Assembly: GCA_016699405.1 (NCBI GenBank)
Contig: CP064972.1
Span: 2,511,501 to 2,575,500, forward strand
Source of the DNA: Holophagales bacterium
GTDB taxonomy: Bacteria > Acidobacteriota > Thermoanaerobaculia > Multivoradales > JAGPDF01
Length of the DNA stretch: 64,000 bases
Direction: 5' to 3'
Below the pieces are notes generated by a model. That model was not told where the DNA came from, searched no databases, and saw only the letters and a list, made by a program, of their open reading frames with translations. Of this stretch, positions 8,319 to 17,587 are shown in pieces; within the stretch, counting starts at the first letter, position 1; each line of letters opens with the position of its first letter. The position numbers were made by a program, and so were the translations under genes.

Positions 8319-9158
8319 CTACTGCAGCAGCTTGTCGAGCGCGGTCTCGAGGCCGACGGCGACGGCTTCGCCCTTGGCCTTGCGGACCGCGGTGAGGAAG
8401 GGGTCGCGAAGGACGAAGAAGTCGCCGAGGGAGGTGGCCTTCTCCGCCTGCAACTGCAGCATGAAGCCGCGCAGGCCGAGGGTCTCGCGGATGTGCTGGT
8501 TGAAGAATGCGTGCAGGTCGTTGATCTGCTTTTGGCGGTCCGCCGTGGCGCCGGCAACGAGTGGTGCCGCCGGCTCCGGGGCCGGGGTGGATGGCTCGGG
8601 TGGCGGAGGAGGCGGTGGTGCGGCCTGTCCGCGCAGCTCGAGCACCTCGGAGCTCAGGAGGCCGTAGAGCACCTTGCAGACGTCGAAGGTCGGCATGCCG
8701 ACCAAGGTGGCGATTTCGTCGATCGAGCGATGTTCGTCGATCCGGCGGACGATCGCCCACTCCTGGGGGTTGAACGAGACCGAGGTAGCTCCGCCCGTGG
8801 GGGTGAAGGCAGGGATCAGGTCGAGAGACGGGATCTTCTTCGACAGGACCTTCCACTCGTCGATGCGCCGGGCGCCCTCCATCAGGAGGTTGCTGTTCGA
8901 CATCTGGACGGTCACCGAGGGGTGCTCGGCACCGGGAAGAAACGCGAACTCGCCCTCCTGCCACAGCAGCAGTGCGAAGACGGCCTCGTCCCCCTGCAGT
9001 TCGCCGACGGCCGCGTCGACGATCCGGCCGCGATTGAGGTAGATCTGGCCGGTCTGCTGGCCGCGGCGCAACTCGAAGACACCGGTCTTCGCGCCAGCCG
9101 AAACGAGCTGGATCAGGTCGGGAATCGAGAGTTCTTCCAGGCTTCCCTGGACGGCCAT
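8319..9158 (-). CDS. DUF4388 domain-containing protein
   Basis: A 279-residue protein starting MAVQGSLEELSIPDLIQLVS, the typical entry to DUF4388. It continues GVFELRRGQQTGQIYLNRGRIVDA and AVFALLLWQEGEF. A second helical domain (LVGMPTFDVCKVLYGLLSSEVLEL) at about 150-195 resembles a winged helix. A Pro-rich linker at about 200-225 leads to a C-terminal helical segment. DUF4388 proteins often accompany response regulators and motility or signalling systems in Myxococcota and Acidobacteriota. ATG 9158 has GGAGGA upstream; a more distal ATG at 9242 lacks support. Confidence 0.85.
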   Translation of the reverse strand: MAVQGSLEELSIPDLIQLVSAGAKTGVFELRRGQQTGQIYLNRGRIVDAAVGELQGDEAVFALLLWQEGEFAFLPGAEHPSVTVQMSNSNLLMEGARRIDEWKVLSKKIPSLDLIPAFTPTGGATSVSFNPQEWAIVRRIDEHRSIDEIATLVGMPTFDVCKVLYGLLSSEVLELRGQAAPPPPPPPEPSTPAPEPAAPLVAGATADRQKQINDLHAFFNQHIRETLGLRGFMLQLQAEKATSLGDFFVLRDPFLTAVRKAKGEAVAVGLETALDKLLQ

Positions 9159-9392
9159 GCTGTCCTCCGGTCGAACGACGGCGAGTGTCGCGACGTCGCT
9201 CACGGCATACGTCCCGCCCGCGACGCGGGCCGTAGGCGCCAAGTTCGGTATGGAGAAGCTAACACAAGGCGGCCTCCCGGGTGGGAGGGCGGAGCCGGGG
9301 ACGGCCCGGGGGAGCGGAGAGCGGCAGGCAGGGTGTGACCTCCTTCATCGCGTCGCTCCGGCCGCCGCTCCAACCTCGGGGACGAGTCTCCG

Positions 9393-10670
9393 ATGACCCG
9401 AGCGGCCCTCCTCCTGCTGCTGCCGATCGCCCGGCCCGCGCTTGCCGGCGTCGTCCCGGTGTCCACGTCGGCACAGCTCGTCGCGGCGATCGACGCCGCG
9501 GTGGCGGGCGACGTCATCACGCTGGCGCCCGGGACCTACGCGGTCGCTCAGAGCCTCCTCTGTGACGCGCCGGGGACGGCGTCGGCCCCGATCGTCGTGC
9601 GGGCCGCCAGCCCGGGCACCGCGGAGATCCGTTTCGACGCGGTCGAGGGCTTCAAGGTCTCGGCGCCTCACTGGATCTTCGAGGATCTCGTGGTGCGCGG
9701 CGTCTGCGCGCTCGACGACGATTGCGAGCACGCCTTCCACCTCGTCGGCGCCGCCGACTTCACCCACATCCGCAACAGTCGTCTGCTCGACTTCAACGCC
9801 CAGGTGAAGGGCAACGGCGAGGGGGTGCCGACCGTCTTCCCCGACGACGTGGTGATCGAAGGCTGCGAGCTCGCCAACGCGGCGCCGCGTTCGACCGCGA
9901 ACCCGGTGACGCCGATCGACGTGGTCGGCGGCCGCCGCTGGATCGTCCGCGCCAACTTCATCCACGACCACCAGAAAGCCGGCGGCGACCAGGTGAGCTA
10001 CGCCGCCTTCCTCAAGGGCAACTCGCGCGATGGGCTCTTCGAGCGCAACCTGGTGATCTGCGAGCGCGACCACGCCGGCGGCGTGCGACTCGGCCTCTCG
10101 TTCGGCGGGGGAGGATCAGGGCCCGACCCGATCTGCGAAGACGGCGTCTGCAGCCCCGAGCACCAGAACGGCACGATGCGCAACAACCTGATCGTCAACT
10201 GCCCGCAGGACGTCGGCATCTACCTCAACGAGGCGTTCGGGACGCGGCTCTTCCACAACACGCTGATCGCGACGACCGGCATCGACGTGCGCTTCGCCGC
10301 CTCCACTGCCGAGATCCGCGGCAACCTCGTCTCCGGTTCGATCCGCAATCGCGACGGCGGCACCAGCACCTCGAGCGGCAACCTCACGGGGGTGGCCCTC
10401 GCGCAGTTCCAGGCCTGGTTCGTCGACCCGCTCGCCGCCGACCTGACCCTGGTCGACGGCACGGCGTTCGTCGACCAGGGGACGCCGCTCGCCGCGGTGC
10501 CCGCCGACTACTGCGCCAACCGGCGGGACGACGGTTCGCCCGACCTGGGAGCCGTCGAGTACGACGGCGACGGCCCCTGCGCGACTGCGCTCGCGGGTGG
10601 CCACGTGGACCTCTTCAGCGATGGCCTCGAGACCGGCGGCACCGGGGCGTGGCGCGGCCGGCGACCGTGA
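9393..10670 (+). CDS. Secreted right-handed beta-helix protein, polysaccharide-lyase-like, with C-terminal DGLETG tag
   Basis: A 425-residue protein with a short signal peptide (MTRAALLLLLPIARPALA). The opening VSTSAQLVAAIDAAVAGDVITLAPGTY is typical of the chondroitinase-B/alginate-lyase-like parallel beta-helix family (PL6-like), followed by helix coils such as DDVVIEGCELANAA and NGTMRNNLIVNCP. Cys pairs suggest extracytoplasmic disulphides. The end has LFSDGLETGGTGAW, the shared tag. I cannot confirm lyase catalytic residues, so the enzymatic role is open. Confidence 0.85.
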   Translation: MTRAALLLLLPIARPALAGVVPVSTSAQLVAAIDAAVAGDVITLAPGTYAVAQSLLCDAPGTASAPIVVRAASPGTAEIRFDAVEGFKVSAPHWIFEDLVVRGVCALDDDCEHAFHLVGAADFTHIRNSRLLDFNAQVKGNGEGVPTVFPDDVVIEGCELANAAPRSTANPVTPIDVVGGRRWIVRANFIHDHQKAGGDQVSYAAFLKGNSRDGLFERNLVICERDHAGGVRLGLSFGGGGSGPDPICEDGVCSPEHQNGTMRNNLIVNCPQDVGIYLNEAFGTRLFHNTLIATTGIDVRFAASTAEIRGNLVSGSIRNRDGGTSTSSGNLTGVALAQFQAWFVDPLAADLTLVDGTAFVDQGTPLAAVPADYCANRRDDGSPDLGAVEYDGDGPCATALAGGHVDLFSDGLETGGTGAWRGRRP

Positions 10671-10742
10671 GGGTGGCGCGGGCGCATAATTCCCGGTGGA
10701 CGGGCGCGTTGTCGCGGGCCCGGGCAACTCCAGGGAGGGAGC

Positions 10743-12266
10743 ATGACCATCGTTCTCGACGGATCGTCGCTGACGGTCCCGAATCTGGTTCGCATCGCCC
10801 GCGGGGGCGAGAAGGTGGAGCTGGCGCCGGCGGCGCTCGATCGTATCCGTGCCTGTCGTGCAGTGCTCGAAGAGAAGATCGACGCCCACGAGATCATGTA
10901 CGGCGTCAACACCGGCATCGGCGAGTTCTCCGAAGTCGTGCTGACCGACGAGCAGGTGAAGGACTTCCAGCGTTATCTCATCTACAACCACGCCGCCGGC
11001 ATCGGCGACCCGGCTCCGGTGGAGTACGTGCGCGGTGCGATGGCCGGACGGATCAACGTCCACGCCCACGGCAACTCCGGTTGCCGGCCGGTGATCACCC
11101 AGACGCTCGTCGAGATGCTCAATCGCGGGGTCACGCCGGTGGTCTGCCAGAAGGGGTCGGTCGGTGCCTGCGGCGATCTCGCCCCGATGTCGCAGATCGC
11201 CCTGTTGCTGCTCGGCGAGGGAGAGGCCTGGTACAAGGGCGAGCGGCTCCCCGGCCACGTGGCGATGCAGCGCGCCGGCATCGCGATCCCCGGCCTGATG
11301 GCCCGTGACGGTCTGGCGACGATCAACGGCTCGAACCTGCTCACCGCGATGAGCGCCATCCACGTCCATGACATCGACCGCTGGCTGAAGCAGGCCGAGA
11401 TCGCCTGCGCCATGTCGCTCGAGGCGCTGTTTGCCAACTTCAAGCCCTACGACACGCGGCTGCACCGCCTGCGTGGCTTCTCCGGCGCGGTGCGCTCGGC
11501 GCAGGCGATCATGAAGTGCGTCGAGGGGAGCGACCTGCTCTCCGGCAAGATCAAGACGAAGGTGCAGGACGCCTACTCGATGCGCTCGACGCCGCAGGTG
11601 ATCGGCGCGGCGCACGACGCGGTCGCCTACGCCCGCGCCCAGATCGAGATCGAGCTCAACGGCGTCGGCGACAACCCGATCTTCCTCCCCGAGGAGCGGC
11701 TGACCCTCACCGGCGCCAACTTCCAGGGGACGCCGGTTTCGCTGCCGATGGACATGGTCGGTGCCGCGGTGACGATGGTCTCGGTGCTTTCCGAGCGGCG
11801 ACTCAATCGCCTGAACCACCCGGCGCTCTCGGTCGGCCTGCCGGCGTTCCTCACCAAGGGCGCGGGGATGTTCTCGGGGCTCATGCTCTCGCAGTACACC
11901 GCCGACTCGCTGATCGTCGAGCAGCGGATCCTCTCGATGCCGGCGTCGATCCAGTCGATCCCCGCCGCCGCCGACCAGGAGGACTTCGTCTCGATGGGGA
12001 TGAACACGGCGATCAAGACCGGGCAGATTCTCGACAACGCCTACGGCATCCTCGGCATCGAGCTCATGGCGGCGGCCCAGGCGCTCGACTTCCGCGAGTT
12101 CACCCCGGGCCGCGGGGTGCAGGCGGCGCGCCGTGTGGTTCGTACCGTCGTCGACCATCTCGACGTCGACCGGCCGCTCTATCCGGACCATACTCGGATG
12201 AAACAACTGGTATCCTCATGTGCAGTACTCGACGAAGTCGAGCGCGAAATCGGTCCGCTCGCCTGA
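10743..12266 (+). CDS. HAL/PAL/TAL-family aromatic amino acid ammonia-lyase with Ala-Cys-Gly MIO triad
   Basis: A 507-residue member of the MIO-dependent ammonia-lyase/aminomutase family. Recognisable residues follow histidine ammonia-lyase numbering: Tyr53 (MYGVNTGIG), His83 (YNHAAGIG), QDAYSMRSTPQV near 280 and QEDFVSMG near 414. The cofactor-forming segment reads GSVGACGDLAP, so residue 143 is Cys (codon TGC, 11169-11171) where the family has Ser. The glutamate in QED is histidase-like, whereas phenylalanine and tyrosine lyases have a different motif there. No hut genes (hutU, hutI, hutG) are adjacent, so histidine degradation is not supported by context. Function may be a histidase, another aromatic lyase or an aminomutase. 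ATG 10743 has a GGGAGGGAG site. Confidence 0.9.
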   Translation: MTIVLDGSSLTVPNLVRIARGGEKVELAPAALDRIRACRAVLEEKIDAHEIMYGVNTGIGEFSEVVLTDEQVKDFQRYLIYNHAAGIGDPAPVEYVRGAMAGRINVHAHGNSGCRPVITQTLVEMLNRGVTPVVCQKGSVGACGDLAPMSQIALLLLGEGEAWYKGERLPGHVAMQRAGIAIPGLMARDGLATINGSNLLTAMSAIHVHDIDRWLKQAEIACAMSLEALFANFKPYDTRLHRLRGFSGAVRSAQAIMKCVEGSDLLSGKIKTKVQDAYSMRSTPQVIGAAHDAVAYARAQIEIELNGVGDNPIFLPEERLTLTGANFQGTPVSLPMDMVGAAVTMVSVLSERRLNRLNHPALSVGLPAFLTKGAGMFSGLMLSQYTADSLIVEQRILSMPASIQSIPAAADQEDFVSMGMNTAIKTGQILDNAYGILGIELMAAAQALDFREFTPGRGVQAARRVVRTVVDHLDVDRPLYPDHTRMKQLVSSCAVLDEVEREIGPLA

Positions 12267-12286
12267 GCCGAGACGCGGGAGGTTTC

Positions 12287-13345
12287 ATGAAACGACCCAG
12301 CGCGAATCGAACGGCCCGCAGGGCACTGCTCCTCGCGGCGGCCGCGCTCCTGGCCGGCGCTCCCTCCGGGGCGCAGCAGGCCAACCTGACGTTGGTGCCG
12401 GAGGTGGCGGTCTGGAACGAACCGGTCGAGGTGCACCTCACCGGCATCGGATGCAGCGGAGCTTTCGCGCCTCCGGTCGAGGGCGTGGTGGGTGTGACGC
12501 CCGTCGTCGATATCGACCTGCTCGACTGCTCGCCGACGTCGACGACGCCCTTCGGCGTTGTAGCGCGAGTGGGTCCGCTCTATCCGCGCCCCATCCCTTA
12601 CAAGATTCGTGTACGCAACGCCACGCTTGCCCCGACCGTGCTCGACGAGGCCGACCTTTCGGTTCGGAACGAGAACGCCGCCTTCTTCGAAATGCCGGAG
12701 GCGGCGACCGACGGGGAGCCGGTGTCGATGACCACCTGGGTGCAGCGGACCGGTCCGACGCTTTCCACCGATCCGCCAGTCGTTCGCGGGAACGTCATCG
12801 AGCTCGTCTACGTCTGGACCTCCGTCTCGGGGGTGCCCCCGCCTTACTCGCCGGGTGTCGAGCCGATCCACTGGACGCTGGGCCCCCTCGAGCCGGGGAC
12901 GTACGACGTCCGCCTCTTCTACGGGCCCCCATTCGATCCCGCCGCGCCGTTCACCCGCCGTCGTCTGGTGGTGTTCGACCACGAGCGTTGCGTGCCCTCC
13001 CCGACGGCGCTCTGCCTGACCGGCGGGCGCTTCCGCGTCGAGGCGAGCTGGACCGACTTTGCCGGGCGACACGGCGAAGCGCATCCGCGGCCCCTGGACG
13101 GCGACGGCGCGAGCGGCCTTCTCTGGTTCTTCGCGCCGGAGAACATCGAGGTCACCGCCAAAGTGCTCGATGGCTGCGGAGTCAACGGGCACTACTGGGT
13201 GTTTCTCTCCTCGGGCTCGACGGTTGCGTTCGAGGTCACGGTCACCGACACGGCGACCGGCGCGACGCGCCACTACGCGAATTCCTCGGGCCAGTCCGCG
13301 CCGCTGGTGTCCGACACGAGCGCGTTTGCCTGCGGCGGGAGCTGA
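12287..13345 (+). CDS. Secreted protein of unknown function, first of a tandem paralogous pair
   Basis: A 352-residue protein with a signal peptide (KRPSANRTARRALLLAAAALLAG, cut near GAQQ). The N-terminal domain contains paired Cys (GIGCSG, LLDCSP). From about residue 235 there is a distinct C-terminal module: CVPSPTALCL, GGRFRVEASW, LLWFFAPENIEVTAKVLDGC, then GVNGHYWVFLSSG and ACGGS at the end. I have the impression this module recurs at the end of many secreted proteins of related bacteria, but I know no name for it. It starts 20 bases after the ammonia-lyase gene, with GGGAGG before ATG 12287, so cotranscription is likely. Confidence 0.8.
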   Translation: MKRPSANRTARRALLLAAAALLAGAPSGAQQANLTLVPEVAVWNEPVEVHLTGIGCSGAFAPPVEGVVGVTPVVDIDLLDCSPTSTTPFGVVARVGPLYPRPIPYKIRVRNATLAPTVLDEADLSVRNENAAFFEMPEAATDGEPVSMTTWVQRTGPTLSTDPPVVRGNVIELVYVWTSVSGVPPPYSPGVEPIHWTLGPLEPGTYDVRLFYGPPFDPAAPFTRRRLVVFDHERCVPSPTALCLTGGRFRVEASWTDFAGRHGEAHPRPLDGDGASGLLWFFAPENIEVTAKVLDGCGVNGHYWVFLSSGSTVAFEVTVTDTATGATRHYANSSGQSAPLVSDTSAFACGGS

Positions 13346-13436
13346 GACGATGAGCGAGTCGATCGGGATCGTTCGCGCCCCATCTCTTTCCGGATTGCCA
13401 GTGGTTCTGTCCCGGTGTTTCGCGCGTGGGCTCGCG

Positions 13437-14513
13437 ATGCGAGCTGTCGCCCGCTCGACGCCTCTCTGGGCCATCGTCTGCGTGACGGGGTGGCTCGGCG
13501 CCGGGCGAGTGGAGGGCCAGCAGGTCGATCTGACCCTGGTGCCGGATGTCGCAGTCTGGAACGAGCAGATCGAAGCACGCGTCACCGGCGTCGGCTGCAG
13601 CGGTGTCTTCGCCCAGCCGGTCGAGAAGGTCGTGTCGAACCAGCACGTGATCGACATCGATCTGCTGGGTTGCGACGCCGCCTCGACCGCCTCGTTCTCG
13701 GCAACGGTCCGGGTCGGGCCGTTCCATCCCCTCTTCAGCCCGTACCGGATCCGCCTGCGGAAGGGGCCGGAAGCGCCGGGGCCGACTCCGCCGCCGCTGC
13801 CGGTGCTCGACCAGGTCGAGCTCCCGGTCTACGAAGCCGGATCGGCCGACTTCGTGCTCCCCGTCGTGGCGACCGATGCGGCGCCGGTGCTGCTCACCAC
13901 GATCGTGCGACGGACCGCCGCCAGCTTCACCGTGGAGGAACCGCGAGTCCTTGGGAAGATCATCGAGCTTACCTATCGGATGGACCCGCCGCCGCCGATC
14001 CTGCCGATTCCGGTCCAGCCGGCTCTCGAGCCGATCGACTGGAATCTCGGCTCGCTGGCCGAGGGCGTGTACGAGGTCCGGCTCTTCGAGCGCAACCTCG
14101 ACAATTGGCCCGACAAGGCGCTGGTGCGCGAACAGCTGGTCGTCCACGCTGCGAGATGCGTGCCGTCGCCGACGAGGCTTTGTCTGGGTGGCGGTCGGTT
14201 CCAGGTCGAGGCGACCTGGTCGGACTTTTCGGGAGGCACGGGCGCGGGACACGCGCGTCCGCTCGACGGCGACGGGGCAAGCGGGCTCCTCTGGTTCTTC
14301 TCGCCGGAGAACGTCGAGGTGACCGTGAAGGTGCTCGACGGATGCGGGGTGAACGGCAGCTACTGGGTGTTCCTCTCCTCGGGCTCGACGGTCGCGTTCG
14401 AGGTCAGGGTTACCGACAGGGTGACCGGCGCGACGCGCCACTACGCCAACGCCTCGGGACAGTCTGCGCCGCTGGTGTCCGACACGAGCGCGTTTTCCTG
14501 CGGCGGGAGCTGA
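13437..14513 (+). CDS. Secreted protein of unknown function, second tandem paralogue
   Basis: About 358 residues, collinear with the preceding protein: QQVDLTLVPDVAVWNEQ matches QQANLTLVPEVAVWNEP, and both end in the same CGVNG-x-YWVFLSSGSTVAF module and a Cys-Gly-Gly-Ser tail. Identity is highest in the C-terminal 110 residues and in the DNA of the last 50 bases, which suggests gene conversion or strong constraint there. ATG 13437 gives a signal peptide of the same length as the paralogue. An in-frame ATG at 13350, with a GGGAG site near the previous stop, is the alternative and would add 29 residues. Confidence 0.8.
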   Translation: MRAVARSTPLWAIVCVTGWLGAGRVEGQQVDLTLVPDVAVWNEQIEARVTGVGCSGVFAQPVEKVVSNQHVIDIDLLGCDAASTASFSATVRVGPFHPLFSPYRIRLRKGPEAPGPTPPPLPVLDQVELPVYEAGSADFVLPVVATDAAPVLLTTIVRRTAASFTVEEPRVLGKIIELTYRMDPPPPILPIPVQPALEPIDWNLGSLAEGVYEVRLFERNLDNWPDKALVREQLVVHAARCVPSPTRLCLGGGRFQVEATWSDFSGGTGAGHARPLDGDGASGLLWFFSPENVEVTVKVLDGCGVNGSYWVFLSSGSTVAFEVRVTDRVTGATRHYANASGQSAPLVSDTSAFSCGGS

Positions 14514-14557
14514 GCACGCCGCAGGGTGCCTCGGGAGATCGTCGGTTCCGGATCACG

Positions 14558-14583
14558 ACGGGGCGCACGGTCGTGCGCCCCGT
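14558..14583. terminator. Bidirectional terminator hairpin between convergent genes
   Basis: A perfect inverted repeat with 12-base arms (ACGGGGCGCACG and CGTGCGCCCCGT) separated by two bases. It lies midway between the 3' ends of the tandem secreted gene (ends 14513) and the nuclease gene (ends 14635). A short T-containing stretch follows on the plus strand, but no strong U-tract. Confidence 0.7.
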
Positions 14584-14634
14584 TCGTTGGTGGCCGCTTT
14601 CGGGCCGTTGGTTTCGCGGCGATTGCCGGATCCG

Positions 14635-17148
14635 TCAGGGCGCGCTCGGCGTCCACCAGCGACGGTCGCCGCTCTCGAAGCCGTCGCGCAGCAGCGAGGT
14701 CGCGTCGACACCGACCGGCTGGAAGTAGGCGAGCAGGGGATCGTGGTCGGAGAGTCGGGCCACGCTCGAACCGTCGTTGCGCACTGTCTCGGCAAAGTCG
14801 GCGTTGACGTGCCCTGGCTCGAGCCGGCGTGCGACCGTGCCGGAGACCGCGGCGGCGTCGACGAGAACGTGGTCGAGCGATTGCGCCGCGCCGTCGAAGG
14901 TGTAGGAGTAGGTTCCGGCGCCGAGCCGGACGAGGTTCGGTGTGACGAGGTCGATGCCGTCGCCGGGGACGACGGACTGGTCGTCCGGAGCGGGCGCGCC
15001 GAGAATCGTTCCGATCGAGTCGACGAACCCGTCATTGACGTCGAAGGCGTTGAAGTCGCCGACCAGGACGATCCACTCGTTCGGGTCGGCGGCCTGCCGC
15101 GCCTGCACGACGGTGGCGACCTCCTCTGCCTGCTGCAGCCGCTTGGCGCGCACCCGCTGGCCCTCGGTCGTCCAGCCGTTGCTGCCGGCCGCTTCGCTGT
15201 TGACGCTGCCGAGCGAGCGCAGGTGGTTGACCATCACGGTGACGGGGAAGCGCTTCCCGTTGACGAAGCTGACGATGGCCTGCAGGCGTAGCGTCGGACG
15301 GTCGTTGAGGAAGGCCGTCGAGCTGTCCGGGCTGACGAAGAGCGTGTTGAAGCCCTCCTGGGCGACCGAGAGCGCTTCGACCCTCGCCACGCTTCCGGCG
15401 ACCGGTGCCGTCTTCACCAGGAAGCCGACGTCGATGCCGCCGACATCGTGGCCTTCCATGAGATAGGCGGCGTACTGCGGGTCGGGTTGTCCGGCGGCCA
15501 CCGCGTCGGCGTTGAGGCGCGCGGCGAGGGTCGAGAGCGTCGCCAGGTTCTCGCATTCCGCGACGCCGAGGATGTCGGGGGTGCGCAGGATCTCGCGAAT
15601 CCCCCGCGACGCCTTCACCAGGCGCGCCTCGAAGGCGGCGGCCGAGAGCACCGGCTCGCTGATCGCCGGGTCGTCGGTGATGTCGAAGAAGCGCTCGAGG
15701 TTGTAGCTGCCGATGGTGAATTCGGCGCTCGTCGGCGTCGTGACCGCCACGGGCGTCACGCCTCCGGACGCACCGACGGTGGCGCTCGCGGCGATCTCGA
15801 TCGTGTAGTGGCGGAAACCGTAGGTGAGCGGGCCGTTGATGCCAGTGAGCACCGTGCCGGTGTTGACGTCGAGCAGGGCATGTCCGACGCCGTCGCTATC
15901 GACGCGCAGCGTCTCCGGGTTGGTGTCGAACCGCGGTACGTTCGCGGGTGACCCGGCCGGCAGCGCGTCGGGGAGTTGCACCCCGGCTTCGCGCAAGGGG
16001 CGAGCAACGCCGGTCACGACGCCGTAGAGCACGCCGGTGCTGGTCGCGGTCGCCGTCGGCTCGTCGACCGAGCCGAGGGTCGGGGCGACAACGGTGAGCG
16101 AAGGTACCGTGACGAGCATCCCCTCGTAGCGCTCCAACTGGTCGTGCGCACCCGCGGGATCGGGAAGTGTGGTCGTCAGCGAGATGGCTGCAGGCAGCGG
16201 GTTGCCGCTCGAGTTCAGTGTCACCGACAGCTGCGGCGCGCCGATCTCGGTCAGTGGCGGCTGCTGGGTGTCGGCCGTCGGGATGTACTCGGAGACGGTC
16301 CCGGTGACGGTCACGCTGTCGCCGACCGCGACGGTGGGAGCGCTCGAGGTGAAGACGAACACGCCCTCGGAGGTGGTCGGGTCGGCGTCGGCGCTGGTGT
16401 CGGGTGCCTGCAGGTAGAAGCCGGTCGTCTTGACGCCGGTGACGATGCCGGTGGTCTCGACCGCCGTCGCGACGAACGGCGAGCTTGCGCCGCTACCCTG
16501 GATCTCGTGGATGGCGTGCGGGACCGGCGGGGCCGCACAGTTGTTGGCGGCGTTGGCGGTCGGCGACCCGGCCGCGTAGCTCGAGGTGTTGCGAGCCCCA
16601 CCCGAGCCGTTGGGGCACCTACCGATCGACTCCGTGGCGCTCGCTGCGTTGGCGTTCTCGTCGACCTGCGGCTGTCCGGCGTTGAGCAGCACGAGCAGCC
16701 CCGGGTCGTCCGCGTCCGACGTGTCGTAGACCAGGGCATCGACCAGATTGGTCGTCGTCACCGCCGTGCCGTTCGGAAACGATGTCGCGTCGCCGTTGTA
16801 GAGAGCCACTGCGTCCTGACCGTTCTGCAGGAAGTTGCCGGCGAAGACGAGATCGACGCCGGGGACACCCGTGTTGCCGAGCACGAAGTAGCCGCTGGCG
16901 TCGGTCGAATAGCCGTCGAGGTCGAAGGCGGCGTAGGAAAGGTCGTTCGACCCGTTGTAGAAGACGACCACCATGCCCGTCAGCGACGTGTTGCCGGCGC
17001 CGCCGTCGAAGAGCTCGACGAACTCGGCCGCGTCGGTGCCGGCTTGGTCTGAGTCGAGCTCGTTGATGACGACGGTGGCGGCGGCGAGGGCCGGGAACAC
17101 CATGAGGGTGAGCACGGCGAGCGAAAGGCGACAGAGAAGACGGCGCAT
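14635..17148 (-). CDS. Secreted multidomain nuclease (lamin-tail domain + OB-like region + endonuclease/exonuclease/phosphatase) with C-terminal DGFESG tag
   Basis: An 837-residue extracellular nuclease. A signal peptide (LLCRLSLAVLTLMVFPALA) precedes a lamin-tail domain at about 25-180 (VVINELDSDQAGTDAAEFVELFD). A middle OB-like region follows (VTGVKTTGFYLQAP, VGDSVTVTGTV). The catalytic EEP domain spans about 480-815: IGSYNLERFFD, GVAECEN, VMVNHLRS, VLVGDFNAFDVND, and LDHVLVD with LSDHDPLLAYF. These give the Asn, Glu, Asp and His residues of the ExeM/NucH-like family. The end carries LLRDGFESGDRRWW. A role in extracellular DNA degradation is inferred. Confidence 0.92.
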   Translation of the reverse strand: MRRLLCRLSLAVLTLMVFPALAAATVVINELDSDQAGTDAAEFVELFDGGAGNTSLTGMVVVFYNGSNDLSYAAFDLDGYSTDASGYFVLGNTGVPGVDLVFAGNFLQNGQDAVALYNGDATSFPNGTAVTTTNLVDALVYDTSDADDPGLLVLLNAGQPQVDENANAASATESIGRCPNGSGGARNTSSYAAGSPTANAANNCAAPPVPHAIHEIQGSGASSPFVATAVETTGIVTGVKTTGFYLQAPDTSADADPTTSEGVFVFTSSAPTVAVGDSVTVTGTVSEYIPTADTQQPPLTEIGAPQLSVTLNSSGNPLPAAISLTTTLPDPAGAHDQLERYEGMLVTVPSLTVVAPTLGSVDEPTATATSTGVLYGVVTGVARPLREAGVQLPDALPAGSPANVPRFDTNPETLRVDSDGVGHALLDVNTGTVLTGINGPLTYGFRHYTIEIAASATVGASGGVTPVAVTTPTSAEFTIGSYNLERFFDITDDPAISEPVLSAAAFEARLVKASRGIREILRTPDILGVAECENLATLSTLAARLNADAVAAGQPDPQYAAYLMEGHDVGGIDVGFLVKTAPVAGSVARVEALSVAQEGFNTLFVSPDSSTAFLNDRPTLRLQAIVSFVNGKRFPVTVMVNHLRSLGSVNSEAAGSNGWTTEGQRVRAKRLQQAEEVATVVQARQAADPNEWIVLVGDFNAFDVNDGFVDSIGTILGAPAPDDQSVVPGDGIDLVTPNLVRLGAGTYSYTFDGAAQSLDHVLVDAAAVSGTVARRLEPGHVNADFAETVRNDGSSVARLSDHDPLLAYFQPVGVDATSLLRDGFESGDRRWWTPSAP

Positions 17149-17587
17149 GGGGGGCTCCTCGAGGCGGAGGCGCGGGACGGCGCAGAGTGGGTGGCGTCCT
17201 CGGGCGGATGCGGAGTCCGCGACTCGAACGACGACCGGCGAAGCCTACCATCGGGGACTCGCCCGGTCGGGTTGGGCGGGGCGAGCCGGCATCGGCGCTC
17301 GCACCACGCCGCTCATCAGGTGCTCGACAGGTGCCAGGGACTTGGCATCTCGCTTTGAGTCAAGCACTTGAGAAGTGGCTGGCACCTTTTCGGGCACCTC
17401 TTCGGAGAAGTGCCTCGGAAAAGTGCCTGGCACCCCTCCCGACCCGACTGGCGCGTCGGACGGTGGCTTGGGTAGCAGTCTGCCTCGGGGACTTGGCAGG
17501 GCTGGCCTCGCAGCGGCGTCATGGAACCTCCGAATGGGGACTCGCATCGCAGAGGCTGAGATTCAGCATTCGAGGTTGGAGGGGCCG
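17149..17587. other. Intergenic region with palindromic repeat cluster
   Basis: About 440 bases between the divergent nuclease and small membrane protein genes. The middle carries the compound repeat annotated at 17318-17440. The rest shows no convincing coding frame; apparent frames that run through it depend on the repeat. Confidence 0.5.
17318..17440. repeat. Dispersed palindromic repeat, compound copy A (three cores)
   Basis: Three copies of the GGTGCCA/TGGCACC core at 17330-17336, 17380-17386 and 17428-17434. The first two are inverted arms (GGTGCCAGGGACTT and AAGTGGCTGGCACC) about 30 bases apart, so the DNA or RNA could fold into a long hairpin. The third is the commonest form, AAAGTGCCTGGCACC. 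The approximately 75-base left block is closely matched at 19829-19898. Confidence 0.85.

Noticed and set aside
10116..12206. 696-codon minus-strand frame opposite the ammonia-lyase
   Set aside because: Antisense to a conserved enzyme with complete family motifs; the translation has no signal or domain.
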